From: Solwaraspora sp. WMMA2056
GTDB lineage: Bacteria > Actinomycetota > Actinomycetes > Mycobacteriales > Micromonosporaceae
Assembly (NCBI RefSeq): GCF_030345095.1
Contig: NZ_CP128360.1
Location: 2,604,001-2,668,000 of the forward strand
Length of the DNA stretch: 64,000 bases
Reading direction: 5' to 3'
Shown here: piece after piece, positions 7,492 to 15,223 of the stretch
Numbering within the stretch: position 1 is the first letter of the stretch
How the letters are laid out: every line of letters starts with the position of its first letter
Made by a program: the position numbers and the translations under genes
Notes under the pieces: generated by a model
Told to the model about the DNA's origin: nothing
What the model saw: the letters and a program-made list of their open reading frames with translations, nothing else
Databases searched by the model: none

Positions 7492-9129
7492 ATGGGCCAG
7501 CTGGACCTGATCATCACCAACGTCAAGGTCGTCCTCGACGACCAGGAGCAGCCGCAGGACCTGGACATCGGAGTCTGCGACGGCCGGATCGTGCAGCTGG
7601 CACCCGGCCTGGCCCGCGCCGCCGCCGCAGCAGCTGGCGACGGCCCGGCTGGACCGGCGGGCCCGGCTGGCGACGGCCCGGCTGGCGACGGCCCGGCTGG
7701 CGACGGCCCGGCTGGCGACGGCCCGGCTGGCGACGGCCCGGCTGGCGACGGCCCGGCTGGACCGGCGGGCCCGGCCAGGGACGGCACGCGGCCCGGCCCG
7801 CGCGTCGTCGATGGTCGGGGTCGGCTGGCGTTTCCCGGCGTCGTCGACGCCCACCAGCACTGGGGCATCTACCGGCCGCTGCCCGACGACGCCTACAGCG
7901 AGAGCCGGGCCTGCGCGCAGGGTGGGGTGACCACCGCGCTGACCTACATGCGGACCGGGCAGTACTACCTGAACAAGGGCGGACCGTACGCCGACTTCTT
8001 CCCCGAGGTGCTGACGGCCACCGAGGGGCGGGCGGTGGTCGACTACGCCTACCACCTGGCTCCGATGAGCCAGCAGCACATCGAGGAGATCCCGATGCTG
8101 GTCGGCGAGCACGGGGTGACCTCGTTCAAGGTGTTCATGTTCTACGGCAGCCACGGCCTGCACGGGCGCAGCCAGGACCAGAGCGCCTTCCTGATGACCC
8201 CGCCCGGGGAGCGTTACGACTACGCCCACTTCGAATTCGTGATGCGCGGGATCGAGGCGGCCCGGCAGCGGTATCCCGAGCTGGCCGACAGCATCTCCCT
8301 GTCGCTGCACTGCGAGACCGCCGAGATCATGAGCGCCTACACCAAGCTGGTGGAGCAGGACCCGGAGCTGAGCGGTCTGGCGGCGTACCACCGGTCCCGG
8401 CCGCCGCATTCGGAAGGGCTGGCGGTCACCATCGCCGCGTACCTGGCCCACGAGACCGGTCTGCCCACCATCAACCTGTTGCACCTCAGTTCCCGCAAGG
8501 CGGTCGAGGCGGCCCTGCTGATGGCCGACGCGTTCCCGCACATCGACTTCCGGCGTGAGGTGACGATCGGGCACCTGCTGGCCGACTGCGACACGGCGCA
8601 CGGCATCGGCGGGAAGGTGAACCCGCCGCTGCGGCCACGCGACGACGTCGAGGCGCTCTGGGGGTACCTGCTCGACGGCCGGATCGACTGGGTGGTCAGC
8701 GACCACGCCTGCTGTCGTGACGAGCTGAAGTTCGGTGCCGACCGCGACGACGTGTTCCTGGCCAAGTCGGGGTTCGGCGGCGCCGAGTACCTGCTGGCCG
8801 GGATGGTCAGCGAGGGCGGCCGGCGGGGCCTGCCGATGAACCGGGTCGCCCAGCTGACCGCCGGTAATCCGGCCCGGCGCTACGGTCTCGGCGCGACCAA
8901 GGGCAGCATCCGGGTCGGGCTCGACGCGGACATCGCGCTGGTCGACACCGGACGCACCTGGACGGTACGGGCCGCCGACTCCGCCTCGGCGCAGGAGTAC
9001 ACCCCGTTCGAGGGGTTCGAGCTGACGGCGAAGGTCACCGACACGTTCCTGCGCGGCCGCCAGATCATGATCGACGGTACGGTGACCACCGAGCCGACCG
9101 GGCGTTACCTGGCCCGGCCGACGTCCTGA
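7492..9129 (+). CDS. dihydropyrimidinase/hydantoinase-like amidohydrolase with GDGPA repeat insert
   Basis: A 545-residue cyclic-amidase of the amidohydrolase superfamily. ATG 7492 follows AGGAGAGG, which overlaps the upstream stop. All metal ligands can be placed: DAHQHW (about 119), the Lys of SFKVFMFYG (about 212, usually carboxylated), the His of LHCET (about 273), the His of LLHLSS (about 329) and the Asp of VVSDHAC (about 403). It should open a hydantoin, dihydropyrimidine or allantoin-like ring. Between the N-terminal beta segment and the first metal motif lies a Gly/Asp/Pro/Ala repeat of about 48 residues (see repeat entry) that ordinary family members lack. It is the last gene of the rightward operon. 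Confidence 0.92.
   Translation: MGQLDLIITNVKVVLDDQEQPQDLDIGVCDGRIVQLAPGLARAAAAAAGDGPAGPAGPAGDGPAGDGPAGDGPAGDGPAGDGPAGDGPAGPAGPARDGTRPGPRVVDGRGRLAFPGVVDAHQHWGIYRPLPDDAYSESRACAQGGVTTALTYMRTGQYYLNKGGPYADFFPEVLTATEGRAVVDYAYHLAPMSQQHIEEIPMLVGEHGVTSFKVFMFYGSHGLHGRSQDQSAFLMTPPGERYDYAHFEFVMRGIEAARQRYPELADSISLSLHCETAEIMSAYTKLVEQDPELSGLAAYHRSRPPHSEGLAVTIAAYLAHETGLPTINLLHLSSRKAVEAALLMADAFPHIDFRREVTIGHLLADCDTAHGIGGKVNPPLRPRDDVEALWGYLLDGRIDWVVSDHACCRDELKFGADRDDVFLAKSGFGGAEYLLAGMVSEGGRRGLPMNRVAQLTAGNPARRYGLGATKGSIRVGLDADIALVDTGRTWTVRAADSASAQEYTPFEGFELTAKVTDTFLRGRQIMIDGTVTTEPTGRYLARPTS
7636..7779 (+). repeat. in-frame 15-base tandem repeat coding GDGPA units
   Basis: The unit GGCGACGGCCCGGCT (Gly-Asp-Gly-Pro-Ala) occurs seven times; six copies are in tandem, flanked on both sides by GPAGPA blocks, giving a nearly symmetric stretch of about 48 residues. 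Copies are identical at DNA level, including third positions, so the array arose by recent slippage or unequal exchange rather than by selection on protein alone. The reading frame is kept. It sits in a surface loop ahead of the metal-binding core of the amidohydrolase, where extra length is probably tolerated. Confidence 0.95.
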
Positions 9130-9254
9130 CCGACCGGTGCGCCGGCCGACGTCGCGGTGGTCGACGTCCTGGCCGGCTGCGCGCCGGCGGACGTCCTGGC
9201 CGCCGGCGCGGTGGTCGGTCGGCCGGCGCGGGCCGGTGCGGGCCGGGCGGTCGG

Positions 9255-9713
9255 CTAGGCCGGCTGCCCGGATCCGGCTTCGCTGAACCAGTCGCCGGTG
9301 CCGTACGGGTCGGCCAGCGGCTGCGAGCCGTGCTCGTGAATGATCCGCCAGACGCCGTCCGAGGCACGCCGTAGCCCCCAGGTCATCCGCATTCGCAGCT
9401 CGCGGTCCTGCGGCCCGCCGGTGAAACGGCAGTCGACGACGCCGCAGACGAAGGCGACGGTGTCGCTCTCGTGCACGTCCGGGCCGTCAGCCCAGCGCCA
9501 GTCGAGCAGCCGGATCGGTGAGTCGAAGTAGCGTCGCCAGCCCTCGTGGACCCGGTCGCCACCCCGGTTGGTCCACCGGGGGCCCTCCAGGAAGACGTAC
9601 GTGTCCGGTCCGCCGTCGAAGCAGTCGAGTACGCCGTCGAGGTCACGCGCCCGGAGGGCGTCGAGCATCTGCGCCGGGGTGTCGACGGCCGAGCGGGTGG
9701 GGGTGACGGGCAT
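9255..9713 (-). CDS. SnoaL-like / NTF2-fold protein
   Basis: A 152-residue protein of the nuclear transport factor 2-like fold (SnoaL/DUF4440 type). The N-terminal helix DTPAQMLDALRARDLDGVLDCF, the strand DTYVFLEGPRWTNRGGDRVHEGWRRYF, the core strands VAFVCGVVDCRF and LRMRMTWGLRRASDGVWRIIHEHGS match the cone-shaped fold with a central pocket. Such proteins act as isomerases, cyclases or hydrolases, or only bind ligands. It faces the hydantoinase gene tail to tail across a 125-base G+C-rich gap in which I see only short imperfect repeats. It is preceded by a promoter with a perfect IclR-type palindrome, so it likely belongs to the same regulon. Confidence 0.88.
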   Translation of the reverse strand: MPVTPTRSAVDTPAQMLDALRARDLDGVLDCFDGGPDTYVFLEGPRWTNRGGDRVHEGWRRYFDSPIRLLDWRWADGPDVHESDTVAFVCGVVDCRFTGGPQDRELRMRMTWGLRRASDGVWRIIHEHGSQPLADPYGTGDWFSEAGSGQPA

Positions 9714-9752
9714 GGCGGCGTCCTCGCTCTCGGTCGACCTGCGGTCCAGCGC

Positions 9753-9795
9753 TGGAACGCCGTTCCATTATCCCGTCGAGGGCTCGGTTTGACCA
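9753..9795 (-). promoter_or_regulatory. promoter and perfect IclR-type operator of the SnoaL-like gene
   Basis: The palindrome TGGAACG-C-CGTTCCA at 9753-9767 is perfect (7-1-7). It directly adjoins a leftward -10 box GATAAT (9772-9767), with a possible -35 TGGTCA (9795-9790) 17 bases further upstream. The predicted start site falls inside the palindrome, as at the divergent promoters near 3.7 kb. The site lies between the iclR stop codon and the SnoaL-like start codon. Confidence 0.75.
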
Positions 9796-10634
9796 GCCCG
9801 GACGGTGGACCCACGCCCACCGCACCGCTCGGAGAAGCGCGCGGCCACCTCCAGCACGGCGTCGCGGCACACGTCGAACTCGTCGGAGAACCGCTCCATC
9901 GGCCCGCAGACGCTGATCACCGCGAGCGGCACCCCGTCGTGGCCGAACACCGGTGCCGCCACCGATGCCGCGCCCTCTTTGCGCTCAGCCGCCGACCTCG
10001 CCCAGCCCTGCGCCCGGACCTGGGCCAACTCCTCCCGTAGGCGCTGCACGTCGGTGACCGTCAGCGGCGTCACCGCCTCCAGTTCCGACGCCGCCAGGTA
10101 CTCCTCGATCCGTGGTGCCGGCAGGTAGGCGAGGAACGCCCGCGACGACGCGCCCGCGTGCAACGGGTACGGCTCGCCGAGGTTCACCGACATGATCACT
10201 TCGCGGGCGGGCGTGACCTGGTCCACGTACACCCGGTGCCGGGCACCGGCCAGGACCGACAGCGTCGCGGTCTCATTGGTCCGGTCGCGCAGTTCCTGCA
10301 GGTACGCCCGACCCATATGGCGTACGTCAATGCGCTCCAGGTACCGCAGACCCAGCCGTAGCGCCTCCACCCCGAGCGAGTAGCGGCGGGTGTTCTCGTC
10401 CAGGGAGATCAACCCGCGACCCCGTAGTGACGCCAGGACCCGGTGCACCGCGGCCTTGGACAGCCCCAGTTCCTCGGCGATCTCGGTGACACCAAGATCG
10501 TCGCCGGGCAGCCGACCGAACAACAGCAGTACGTCCGCCGCCCGCTCCACTGCGGCGATGGTCGCACTGGACGCCTCGGTGGCCTTGTCCCGGCCGGTGG
10601 AGTCGGGCTCGGACCGCGCTTGTCGGGGCAACAC
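9768..10634 (-). CDS. IclR family transcriptional regulator
   Basis: A 288-residue IclR regulator. Start GTG 10634 lies 6 bases after GAGGAG; the frame stays open far upstream, but only this start has a ribosome site and a family-like N-terminus. Residues about 28-85 form the winged helix (AAVERAADVLLLF, VTEIAEELGLSKAAVHRVLASLRGRGLI, then the wing TRRYSLGVEALRLG). Residues about 110-270 are the effector domain (LQELRDRTNETATLSVLAG, PLHAGASSRAFLAYL, GWARSAAERKEGAASVAAPVFG, PLAVISVCGP). It almost certainly controls the surrounding catabolic operons, since related palindromes lie at three of their promoters. The effector is probably the pathway substrate or an intermediate. Confidence 0.95.
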   Translation of the reverse strand: MLPRQARSEPDSTGRDKATEASSATIAAVERAADVLLLFGRLPGDDLGVTEIAEELGLSKAAVHRVLASLRGRGLISLDENTRRYSLGVEALRLGLRYLERIDVRHMGRAYLQELRDRTNETATLSVLAGARHRVYVDQVTPAREVIMSVNLGEPYPLHAGASSRAFLAYLPAPRIEEYLAASELEAVTPLTVTDVQRLREELAQVRAQGWARSAAERKEGAASVAAPVFGHDGVPLAVISVCGPMERFSDEFDVCRDAVLEVAARFSERCGGRGSTVRAGQTEPSTG

Positions 10635-10935
10635 ACACAACTCCTCGCTCAGCCGGATTTGATGAATCCGGCTCGCTGATTTCCCCTGGCGGAAGCGGTC
10701 GGCCCGCGTGCAGAGGCTGATGGAAACCAGAGCGTAACGGCGTTCCGGTCCGGCGGCTAGACCGGGATTGGCCGTACCGGATCGTGCCGTCCCGGTAGCA
10801 TATGGTGTCGTTGCCATCGCGTATCCGATACGACGGCGTGGTGGAGCCCCGCGCCGCGCGGCGCCCCTCGGGCGCGCGATCGCCGATGCGACACGTCCTT
10901 GGCGGAGGACAGCGCACGACGCGGAGGAGGCGGAC
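10635..10935. promoter_or_regulatory. 301-base divergent regulatory gap between iclR and PPOX genes
   Basis: The gap holds no gene I can support. Just upstream of the iclR ribosome site lies a perfect dyad, AGCCGGATT (10651-10659) and AATCCGGCT (10665-10673) with a 5-base loop, which could be an operator or a leader hairpin. At 10733-10747 lies CGTAACG-G-CGTTCCG, a one-mismatch palindrome similar to the 9753 operator, so iclR is probably autoregulated. The part nearer the rightward gene has G+C-rich dyads (CGCCGCGCGGCG around 10850) and no clear promoter. Confidence 0.55.
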
Positions 10936-11346
10936 ATGGAGCTGGATCGGGCGACGGCGTTCCTGCGGACGAACCACCGGGCTGTCATGATCACCCGGCA
11001 CGCCGACGGTCGGTGGCAGACCAGTCCGGTGCTGGTCGCCGTCGACGACGACGGCCGGGTCCTGGTCAGCACCAGGGAGGGCGCGGCAAAGGTACGCAAC
11101 CTGCGTCGCGATCCGCAGGTGACCTTCTGTGTGACCACCGACCGGTTCTTCGGCGACTGGGTGCAGATCGACGGGACCGCCGAGGTGGTGGCGCTGCCGG
11201 ACGCCCTCGACGTGCTGATCCACTACTACCGGCGGATCTCGGGTGAGCACCCGGACTGGGACGACTACCGGGCCGCGATGCGGCGGGACAGGCGGGTCGC
11301 GGTGCGGGTGACGATCAGCCACGCCGGGCCCGACACGCACGGCTGA
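10936..11346 (+). CDS. PPOX class F420-dependent oxidoreductase
   Basis: A 136-residue split beta-barrel flavin/F420-binding protein of the pyridoxamine 5'-phosphate oxidase superfamily. ATG 10936 follows GGAGG. The family pattern is clear: MELDRATAFLRTNHRAVMITRHADGRWQTSPVLVAVD, then VLVSTREGAAKVRNLRRDPQVTFCV, the phosphate-binding lysine/arginine stretch, and FGDWVQIDGTAEVV. Members use cofactor F420 (sometimes FMN or heme) as dimers in the cytosol to reduce unknown substrates. F420 use fits an actinobacterial host. It stands alone, divergent from iclR. Confidence 0.9.
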   Translation: MELDRATAFLRTNHRAVMITRHADGRWQTSPVLVAVDDDGRVLVSTREGAAKVRNLRRDPQVTFCVTTDRFFGDWVQIDGTAEVVALPDALDVLIHYYRRISGEHPDWDDYRAAMRRDRRVAVRVTISHAGPDTHG

Positions 11347-11382
11347 CCCCGCCCGTAGCAGATCCACTGTGCCGCGCGCAGG

Positions 11383-11410
11383 TTGTCCACAACCATCTGC
11401 GTTGTCCACA
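11383..11410 (+). promoter_or_regulatory. two DnaA-box-like sites upstream of ssb paralogue
   Basis: The nonamer TTGTCCACA occurs at 11383-11391 and again at 11402-11410, 19 bases apart in the same orientation. It matches the actinobacterial DnaA-box consensus. The first copy lies within a small palindrome (GGTTGT-CC-ACAACC, 11381-11394). The pair ends about 100 bases upstream of an Ssb gene start, so DnaA control of that gene is possible. The window shows no replication origin cluster around it (no dnaA, dnaN or box array). Confidence 0.65.
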
Positions 11411-11507
11411 GCCGAGGTGCCTGCCGCTGGCCGCACTCCCGGTGCGGGGCGAGGCTGGGTGTCGAGTCGACTCGGGACCCAGCCCACGAACCCCCTACGG
11501 AGATGCG

Positions 11508-12419
11508 ATGTTCGATACGTACGTGACGGTCGTCGGTAACGTGCTGACCACGCCGGAGTGGCGCCGGACCACCCAGACCAACACCCTGGTCGCCAACTTC
11601 AAGGTCGCCTCGACCGCCCGCCGCCTCGACCGGGAGAACAACCGGTGGGTCGACGGCAACAGCCTGCGGGTGCGGGTGAACTGCTGGCGCAAGCTCGCCG
11701 AAGGGGTCGCCTCCTCGGTGATGCTCGGCGACCCGGTCGTGGTCGTCGGCCGGCTCTACACCCGCGACTGGGTCGACGGCGACGGCAAGCCCCGCCTGCA
11801 GTACGAGATGGAGGCCGTCGCCGTCGGCCACGACCTGGCCCGGGGCCGGGGCCGGTTCACCCGTAACCGGCCGACCCTGGCGACCAGCGAGGTCGCCGGC
11901 GACGACCCGGAGCGGCGGGTGCAGGGCGAGGCCACCACGCAGGTACGGCCGGGCGAGGCACCGCCGACGCACAACGAGTTGTTCGACGGCGACGACGACC
12001 CGATGTTCCTGGAGCCGTCCGTCCCGTCCCCGGTGGAGGGCGAGCCGAACCGCCCCGGGCGGCCGATCACGCTGGCCGTGGACGTGCTCGCCGCACAGGC
12101 GGCCGACGCACTCGCCGCACAGTCAGCCGATGTACTCGGCGGTCTGACGCCGTCGGACGACCCGCTCGACGAGGAGCCGCCCGACGAGGCCGACGAGCCG
12201 ACATCCGGCGCGTCAGGTCCCACGTCCGGCGCATTCGATGCGGTGCCGTCGGACGCGACGTCGTCGGGTGCGTCCGACGACCGCCCTGCCGCTGACCACC
12301 CGTCCGCCGACCAGCCGGCAGGTGATCCGCTCCCGGTCACGGACCGGCCGGTCACCGACCGGCCCGAGCCGGCCGGCCGGCAACGGCGGTCCCGCGCCCG
12401 CACGCCTGTGCCGGTCTGA
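11508..12419 (+). CDS. ssb: single-stranded DNA-binding protein, long-tailed paralogue
   Basis: A 303-residue Ssb. ATG 11508 follows ACGGAG. Residues 1-110 form the OB fold (FDTYVTVVGNVLTTPEWRRT, FKVASTARRLD, LRVRVNCWRKLAEGVASSV, DPVVVVGRLYTRDW, LQYEMEAVAVGHDL). The remaining 190 residues are a low-complexity acidic and Pro/Ser/Thr/Ala tail with internal repeats (ADALAAQSADVL, TDRPVTDRPE), much longer than in housekeeping Ssb. The usual acidic DDDIPF tip is absent at the end, which is basic (RRSRARTPVPV); a look-alike, DDDPMF, lies internally near residue 165. It is probably a second, non-essential Ssb for competence, sporulation or repair. Confidence 0.92.
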   Translation: MFDTYVTVVGNVLTTPEWRRTTQTNTLVANFKVASTARRLDRENNRWVDGNSLRVRVNCWRKLAEGVASSVMLGDPVVVVGRLYTRDWVDGDGKPRLQYEMEAVAVGHDLARGRGRFTRNRPTLATSEVAGDDPERRVQGEATTQVRPGEAPPTHNELFDGDDDPMFLEPSVPSPVEGEPNRPGRPITLAVDVLAAQAADALAAQSADVLGGLTPSDDPLDEEPPDEADEPTSGASGPTSGAFDAVPSDATSSGASDDRPAADHPSADQPAGDPLPVTDRPVTDRPEPAGRQRRSRARTPVPV

Positions 12420-12441
12420 CCGTCGGAGGTCTGACCGTCGG

Positions 12442-12481
12442 GTCGCGGTGGTACGGCGTCGGGTGGCCGTACCACCGCGAC
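12442..12481 (+). terminator. strong hairpin after the ssb paralogue
   Basis: The arms GTCGCGGTGGTACGGC (12442-12457) and GCCGTACCACCGCGAC (12466-12481) pair perfectly over 16 bases with an 8-base loop. There is no U-tract, as usual for high-G+C actinobacterial terminators. It lies 22 bases after the ssb stop. Confidence 0.8.
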
Positions 12482-12513
12482 CGGGCGGGCGGACCGGGCC
12501 GACGTAAGCTGCC

Positions 12514-13551
12514 GTGGTGGCACACCACGCAGGCAGGATCCGGAGTGCGGCGGCAGCCGCCACGGCTGGCGGGCTGCTCGCCGGGTACGCCCTCGACGCG
12601 GTCCTCGGCGATCCACGCCGGTGGCATCCGGTCGCCGGGTACGGCCGGTTCGCCGGCGCGCTGGAGCGGCGGATGTACCGGCCGACCCGTGGTGCCGGTG
12701 TCGCCTTCGCGGCGGTGGCGGTCGGCGCGCCGGTGCTCGCCGCTGCGGCCGCTGCGGCGGCGACCCGGCGGCACCCGCTTGCCCGAGCAGCGCTCGTCGC
12801 CGGCACGACCTGGGCGGTGCTTGGTGGGCGCACACTGCGTACCGAGGCTCGGGTGATGGCGCGGGCGCTGCGCGACGACGACGTGCCGGCGGCCCGCGCC
12901 CGGCTCAACCACCTGTGCGGGCGGGATCCGGCCGCGCTCGACGCACCGGAGCTGGCCCGGGCGACGGTCGAATCGGTCGCCGAGAACACCTCGGACGCGG
13001 TGGTCGCCCCACTGTTCTGGGGTGCCGTCGCCGGTCTTCCCGGCCTGGTCGGCTACCGGGCGGTGAACACGCTCGACGCGATGGTCGGGCACCGCTCACC
13101 GCGCTACGCGCGCTTCGGCACCGCCTCGGCACGCCTCGACGACCTGCTGAACTACGTGCCGGCACGGCTGACCGGCCTGGCCGCCGTGTGGTGGGCGCCG
13201 GCGGTCAAGGGCGACCGGGCGGCGGCGTTGCGGGTGTGGCGGCGGGACCGGGCCGACCACCCGAGCCCGAACGCGGGCCAGTGCGAGGCGGCGTTCGCCG
13301 GTGCGCTCGGGGTCCGGCTCGGTGGACGCAACATCTACTTCGGGCGCTCTGAAGTCCGTCCGTACCTTGGCGACGGTCCAAGGCCGTCACCGCGTCGAAT
13401 AAAGCGGGCCGCGACCCTGTCCCGGCTGATCAGCCACACCGCAGCCGCCACCCTCCCCGCCCTCGCTGCTCTCCCGGCTCTCCGCGCCCTCCCGGCTCTC
13501 CCGACGATCTTGCAGTTATCGAGAGCTTTCGTCCGGATTGTCCGTCGATAA
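12514..13551 (+). CDS. cobD: adenosylcobinamide-phosphate synthase (CobD/CbiB)
   Basis: A 345-residue membrane enzyme that attaches the aminopropanol arm to adenosylcobyric acid in cobalamin synthesis. Starts GTG 12514 or 12517 are both possible, and no strong ribosome site is seen. Family marks are LAGYALDAVLGDPRRWHPVAGYGR, the TEARVMARALRDDDVPAARARL block, ATVESVAENTSDAVVAPLFWGAVAGLPGLVGYRAVNTLDAMVGH and HPSPNAGQCEAAFAGALGVRLGGRNIYFG. The tail after about residue 300 is unusual: an ALPALAALPALRALPAL repeat, then residues read from an inverted repeat that supplies the stop codon. cobQ follows with no gap. Confidence 0.93.
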   Translation: MVAHHAGRIRSAAAAATAGGLLAGYALDAVLGDPRRWHPVAGYGRFAGALERRMYRPTRGAGVAFAAVAVGAPVLAAAAAAAATRRHPLARAALVAGTTWAVLGGRTLRTEARVMARALRDDDVPAARARLNHLCGRDPAALDAPELARATVESVAENTSDAVVAPLFWGAVAGLPGLVGYRAVNTLDAMVGHRSPRYARFGTASARLDDLLNYVPARLTGLAAVWWAPAVKGDRAAALRVWRRDRADHPSPNAGQCEAAFAGALGVRLGGRNIYFGRSEVRPYLGDGPRPSPRRIKRAATLSRLISHTAAATLPALAALPALRALPALPTILQLSRAFVRIVRR

Positions 13552-13565
13552 GTGCAAGATCGTCG
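13502..13565. repeat. 21-bp inverted repeat at the cobD/cobQ junction
   Basis: The arms CGACGATCTTGCAGTTATCGA (13502-13522) and TCGATAAGTGCAAGATCGTCG (13545-13565) pair over 21 bases with one mismatch and a 22-base spacer. The element encodes the last residues of CobD, supplies its TAA stop and contains the GTG start of CobQ. The base composition (AT-richer) differs from the neighbours. It looks like a dispersed palindromic (REP-like) element that inserted at the junction; whether it recurs in the genome cannot be seen here. Confidence 0.85.
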
Positions 13566-15195
13566 AGTCCTGACGGGTGGCGGTGGCGGTGGTGGGCTGC
13601 TGGTGGCCGGGACCACCTCTGACGCCGGCAAGAGCGTCCTGACCGCCGGAATCTGCCGCTGGCTGAAACGCCGAGGGGTGCGGGCCGCCCCGTTCAAGGC
13701 GCAGAACATGTCCAACAACTCGGCGGTCGTTGTTGGGGCCGACGGTCGGGGCGGCGAGATCGGTCGGGCGCAGGCGATGCAGGCCGCCGCCTGTGGGCTG
13801 GAGCCGCAGGTACGGTTCAACCCGGTGCTGCTCAAGCCGGGTAGCGACCGGTCCTCTCAGGTGGTGCTGCTCGGCGAAGCCGTCGACACCGTCACCGCGA
13901 CCAACTACCGCACCATGCGGTCCCGCCTCGCCGGCACGGTCCACGCCACGTTGGCCGAGTTGCGCGCCGAGTACGACGTGGTGGTCTGCGAAGGGGCCGG
14001 CAGCCCCACCGAGATCAACCTGCGGGCCGGTGACTTCGTCAACCTCGGGCTGGCCCGGCACGCAAATCTTCCGGCGATCGTCGTCGGCGACATCGACCGG
14101 GGCGGCGTGTTCGCCGCGATGTTCGGCACCGTCGCGCTGCTCAGCGCCGAGGACCAGGCGCACATCGCCGGATTCGTGATCAACAAGTTCCGGGGCGACC
14201 TGGGACTGCTGCGACCCGGTATCGACATGCTGCACCAGGTCGCCGGGCGGCCGACGTACGGGGTGCTGCCCTGGCGGCCGGACCTCTGGCTCGACGGTGA
14301 GGACTCCCTCGCGTACGGCCGGACCATCGGTCGGCCCACGGCGCCGCGCAGCCGCGACACGCTGCGGATCGCGGCGGTCCGGCTGCCCCGCATCTCCAAC
14401 GCCACCGACCTGGAGGCGTTCGCCGCCGAGCCGGGGGTGCAGGTCCGGCTCACCGTCGACCCGGCCGACGTGGCCGCCGCCGACCTGGTCGTGCTGCCCG
14501 GCACCAAGTCGACGGTGGACGATCTCGCCTGGCTGCGGCGTACCGGGTTGGCCGAGGCGGTGATCGCGCACGCCGCCGCCGGCCGCCCGCTGCTGGGCAT
14601 CTGCGGCGGTTTCCAGATGCTCGGCCGGGTCGTCCACGACGAGGTGGAGAGCCGTCGGGGCAGCGTCGAAGGGCTCGGACTGCTGCCCGTCGAGATCACC
14701 TTCGCCGCTCGCAAGACCGTAACCCGCAGCGCCGGCCGCGCCTACGGCGACGTGCCGGTACGCGGGTACGAGATCCACCATGGGTACGTCTCCCGCATCG
14801 CCAGGTCGACCGCGCCGCTGATCACCGACACTGGCAGCGGCGGCGGCACCGGCAGCGGCAGTGACACCAGCAGTGACACCAGCAGCGGCAGCGGCACGTC
14901 AGACGGTACGGAGGGCGTGCGGGTCGGGTCGATCTGCGGTACCCATTGGCACGGCGCGTTCGAGTCCGACGAGTTCCGCCGCCGCTACCTCGACGAAGTG
15001 GCCCGGCAGGCCGGCCGGCACGGGTTCGTCGTCGCGCCGGACACCGACTTCGCGGCGTTGCGCCAACGCGGGTTGGATCTGCTCGGCGACCTGGTCGAGG
15101 AGCATCTCGACACCGACGCGTTGTGGCGACTGATCGAAGGCGGGCCGCCGCCCGGGCTACCGTTCATCCCACCGGGAGCGCCCAAGGCGCCCTGA
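13552..15195 (+). CDS. cobQ: cobyric acid synthase (CobQ)
   Basis: A 547-residue glutamine-dependent amidotransferase that amidates the corrin side chains of adenosylcobyrinic acid diamide. The likely start is GTG 13552, directly after the cobD stop; no ribosome site is seen, so coupling is probable. The N-terminal P-loop is [16 protein letters not shown] (about 18-33), followed by [10 protein letters not shown] and [13 protein letters not shown]. The glutaminase domain has [12 protein letters not shown] with Cys near 351 and [10 protein letters not shown] with His near 464. A Gly/Ser/Thr/Asp-rich low-complexity insert of about 30 residues (430-455) precedes the catalytic His and is not typical of the family. 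Confidence 0.95.
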   Translation: MQDRRVLTGGGGGGGLLVAGTTSDAGKSVLTAGICRWLKRRGVRAAPFKAQNMSNNSAVVVGADGRGGEIGRAQAMQAAACGLEPQVRFNPVLLKPGSDRSSQVVLLGEAVDTVTATNYRTMRSRLAGTVHATLAELRAEYDVVVCEGAGSPTEINLRAGDFVNLGLARHANLPAIVVGDIDRGGVFAAMFGTVALLSAEDQAHIAGFVINKFRGDLGLLRPGIDMLHQVAGRPTYGVLPWRPDLWLDGEDSLAYGRTIGRPTAPRSRDTLRIAAVRLPRISNATDLEAFAAEPGVQVRLTVDPADVAAADLVVLPGTKSTVDDLAWLRRTGLAEAVIAHAAAGRPLLGICGGFQMLGRVVHDEVESRRGSVEGLGLLPVEITFAARKTVTRSAGRAYGDVPVRGYEIHHGYVSRIARSTAPLITDTGSGGGTGSGSDTSSDTSSGSGTSDGTEGVRVGSICGTHWHGAFESDEFRRRYLDEVARQAGRHGFVVAPDTDFAALRQRGLDLLGDLVEEHLDTDALWRLIEGGPPPGLPFIPPGAPKAP

Positions 15196-15223
15196 CCACA
15201 CACACCGGGGAGGTCGACTGGCG

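Noticed and set aside
11347..11507. Chromosomal origin because of DnaA boxes
   Set aside because: Only two boxes are present, with no dnaA, dnaN, gyrase or parAB genes nearby; a gene-regulatory role is more likely.
12420..12513. Cobalamin riboswitch before cobD
   Set aside because: The gap holds only a terminator hairpin; no B12-box-like sequence or room for the aptamer.
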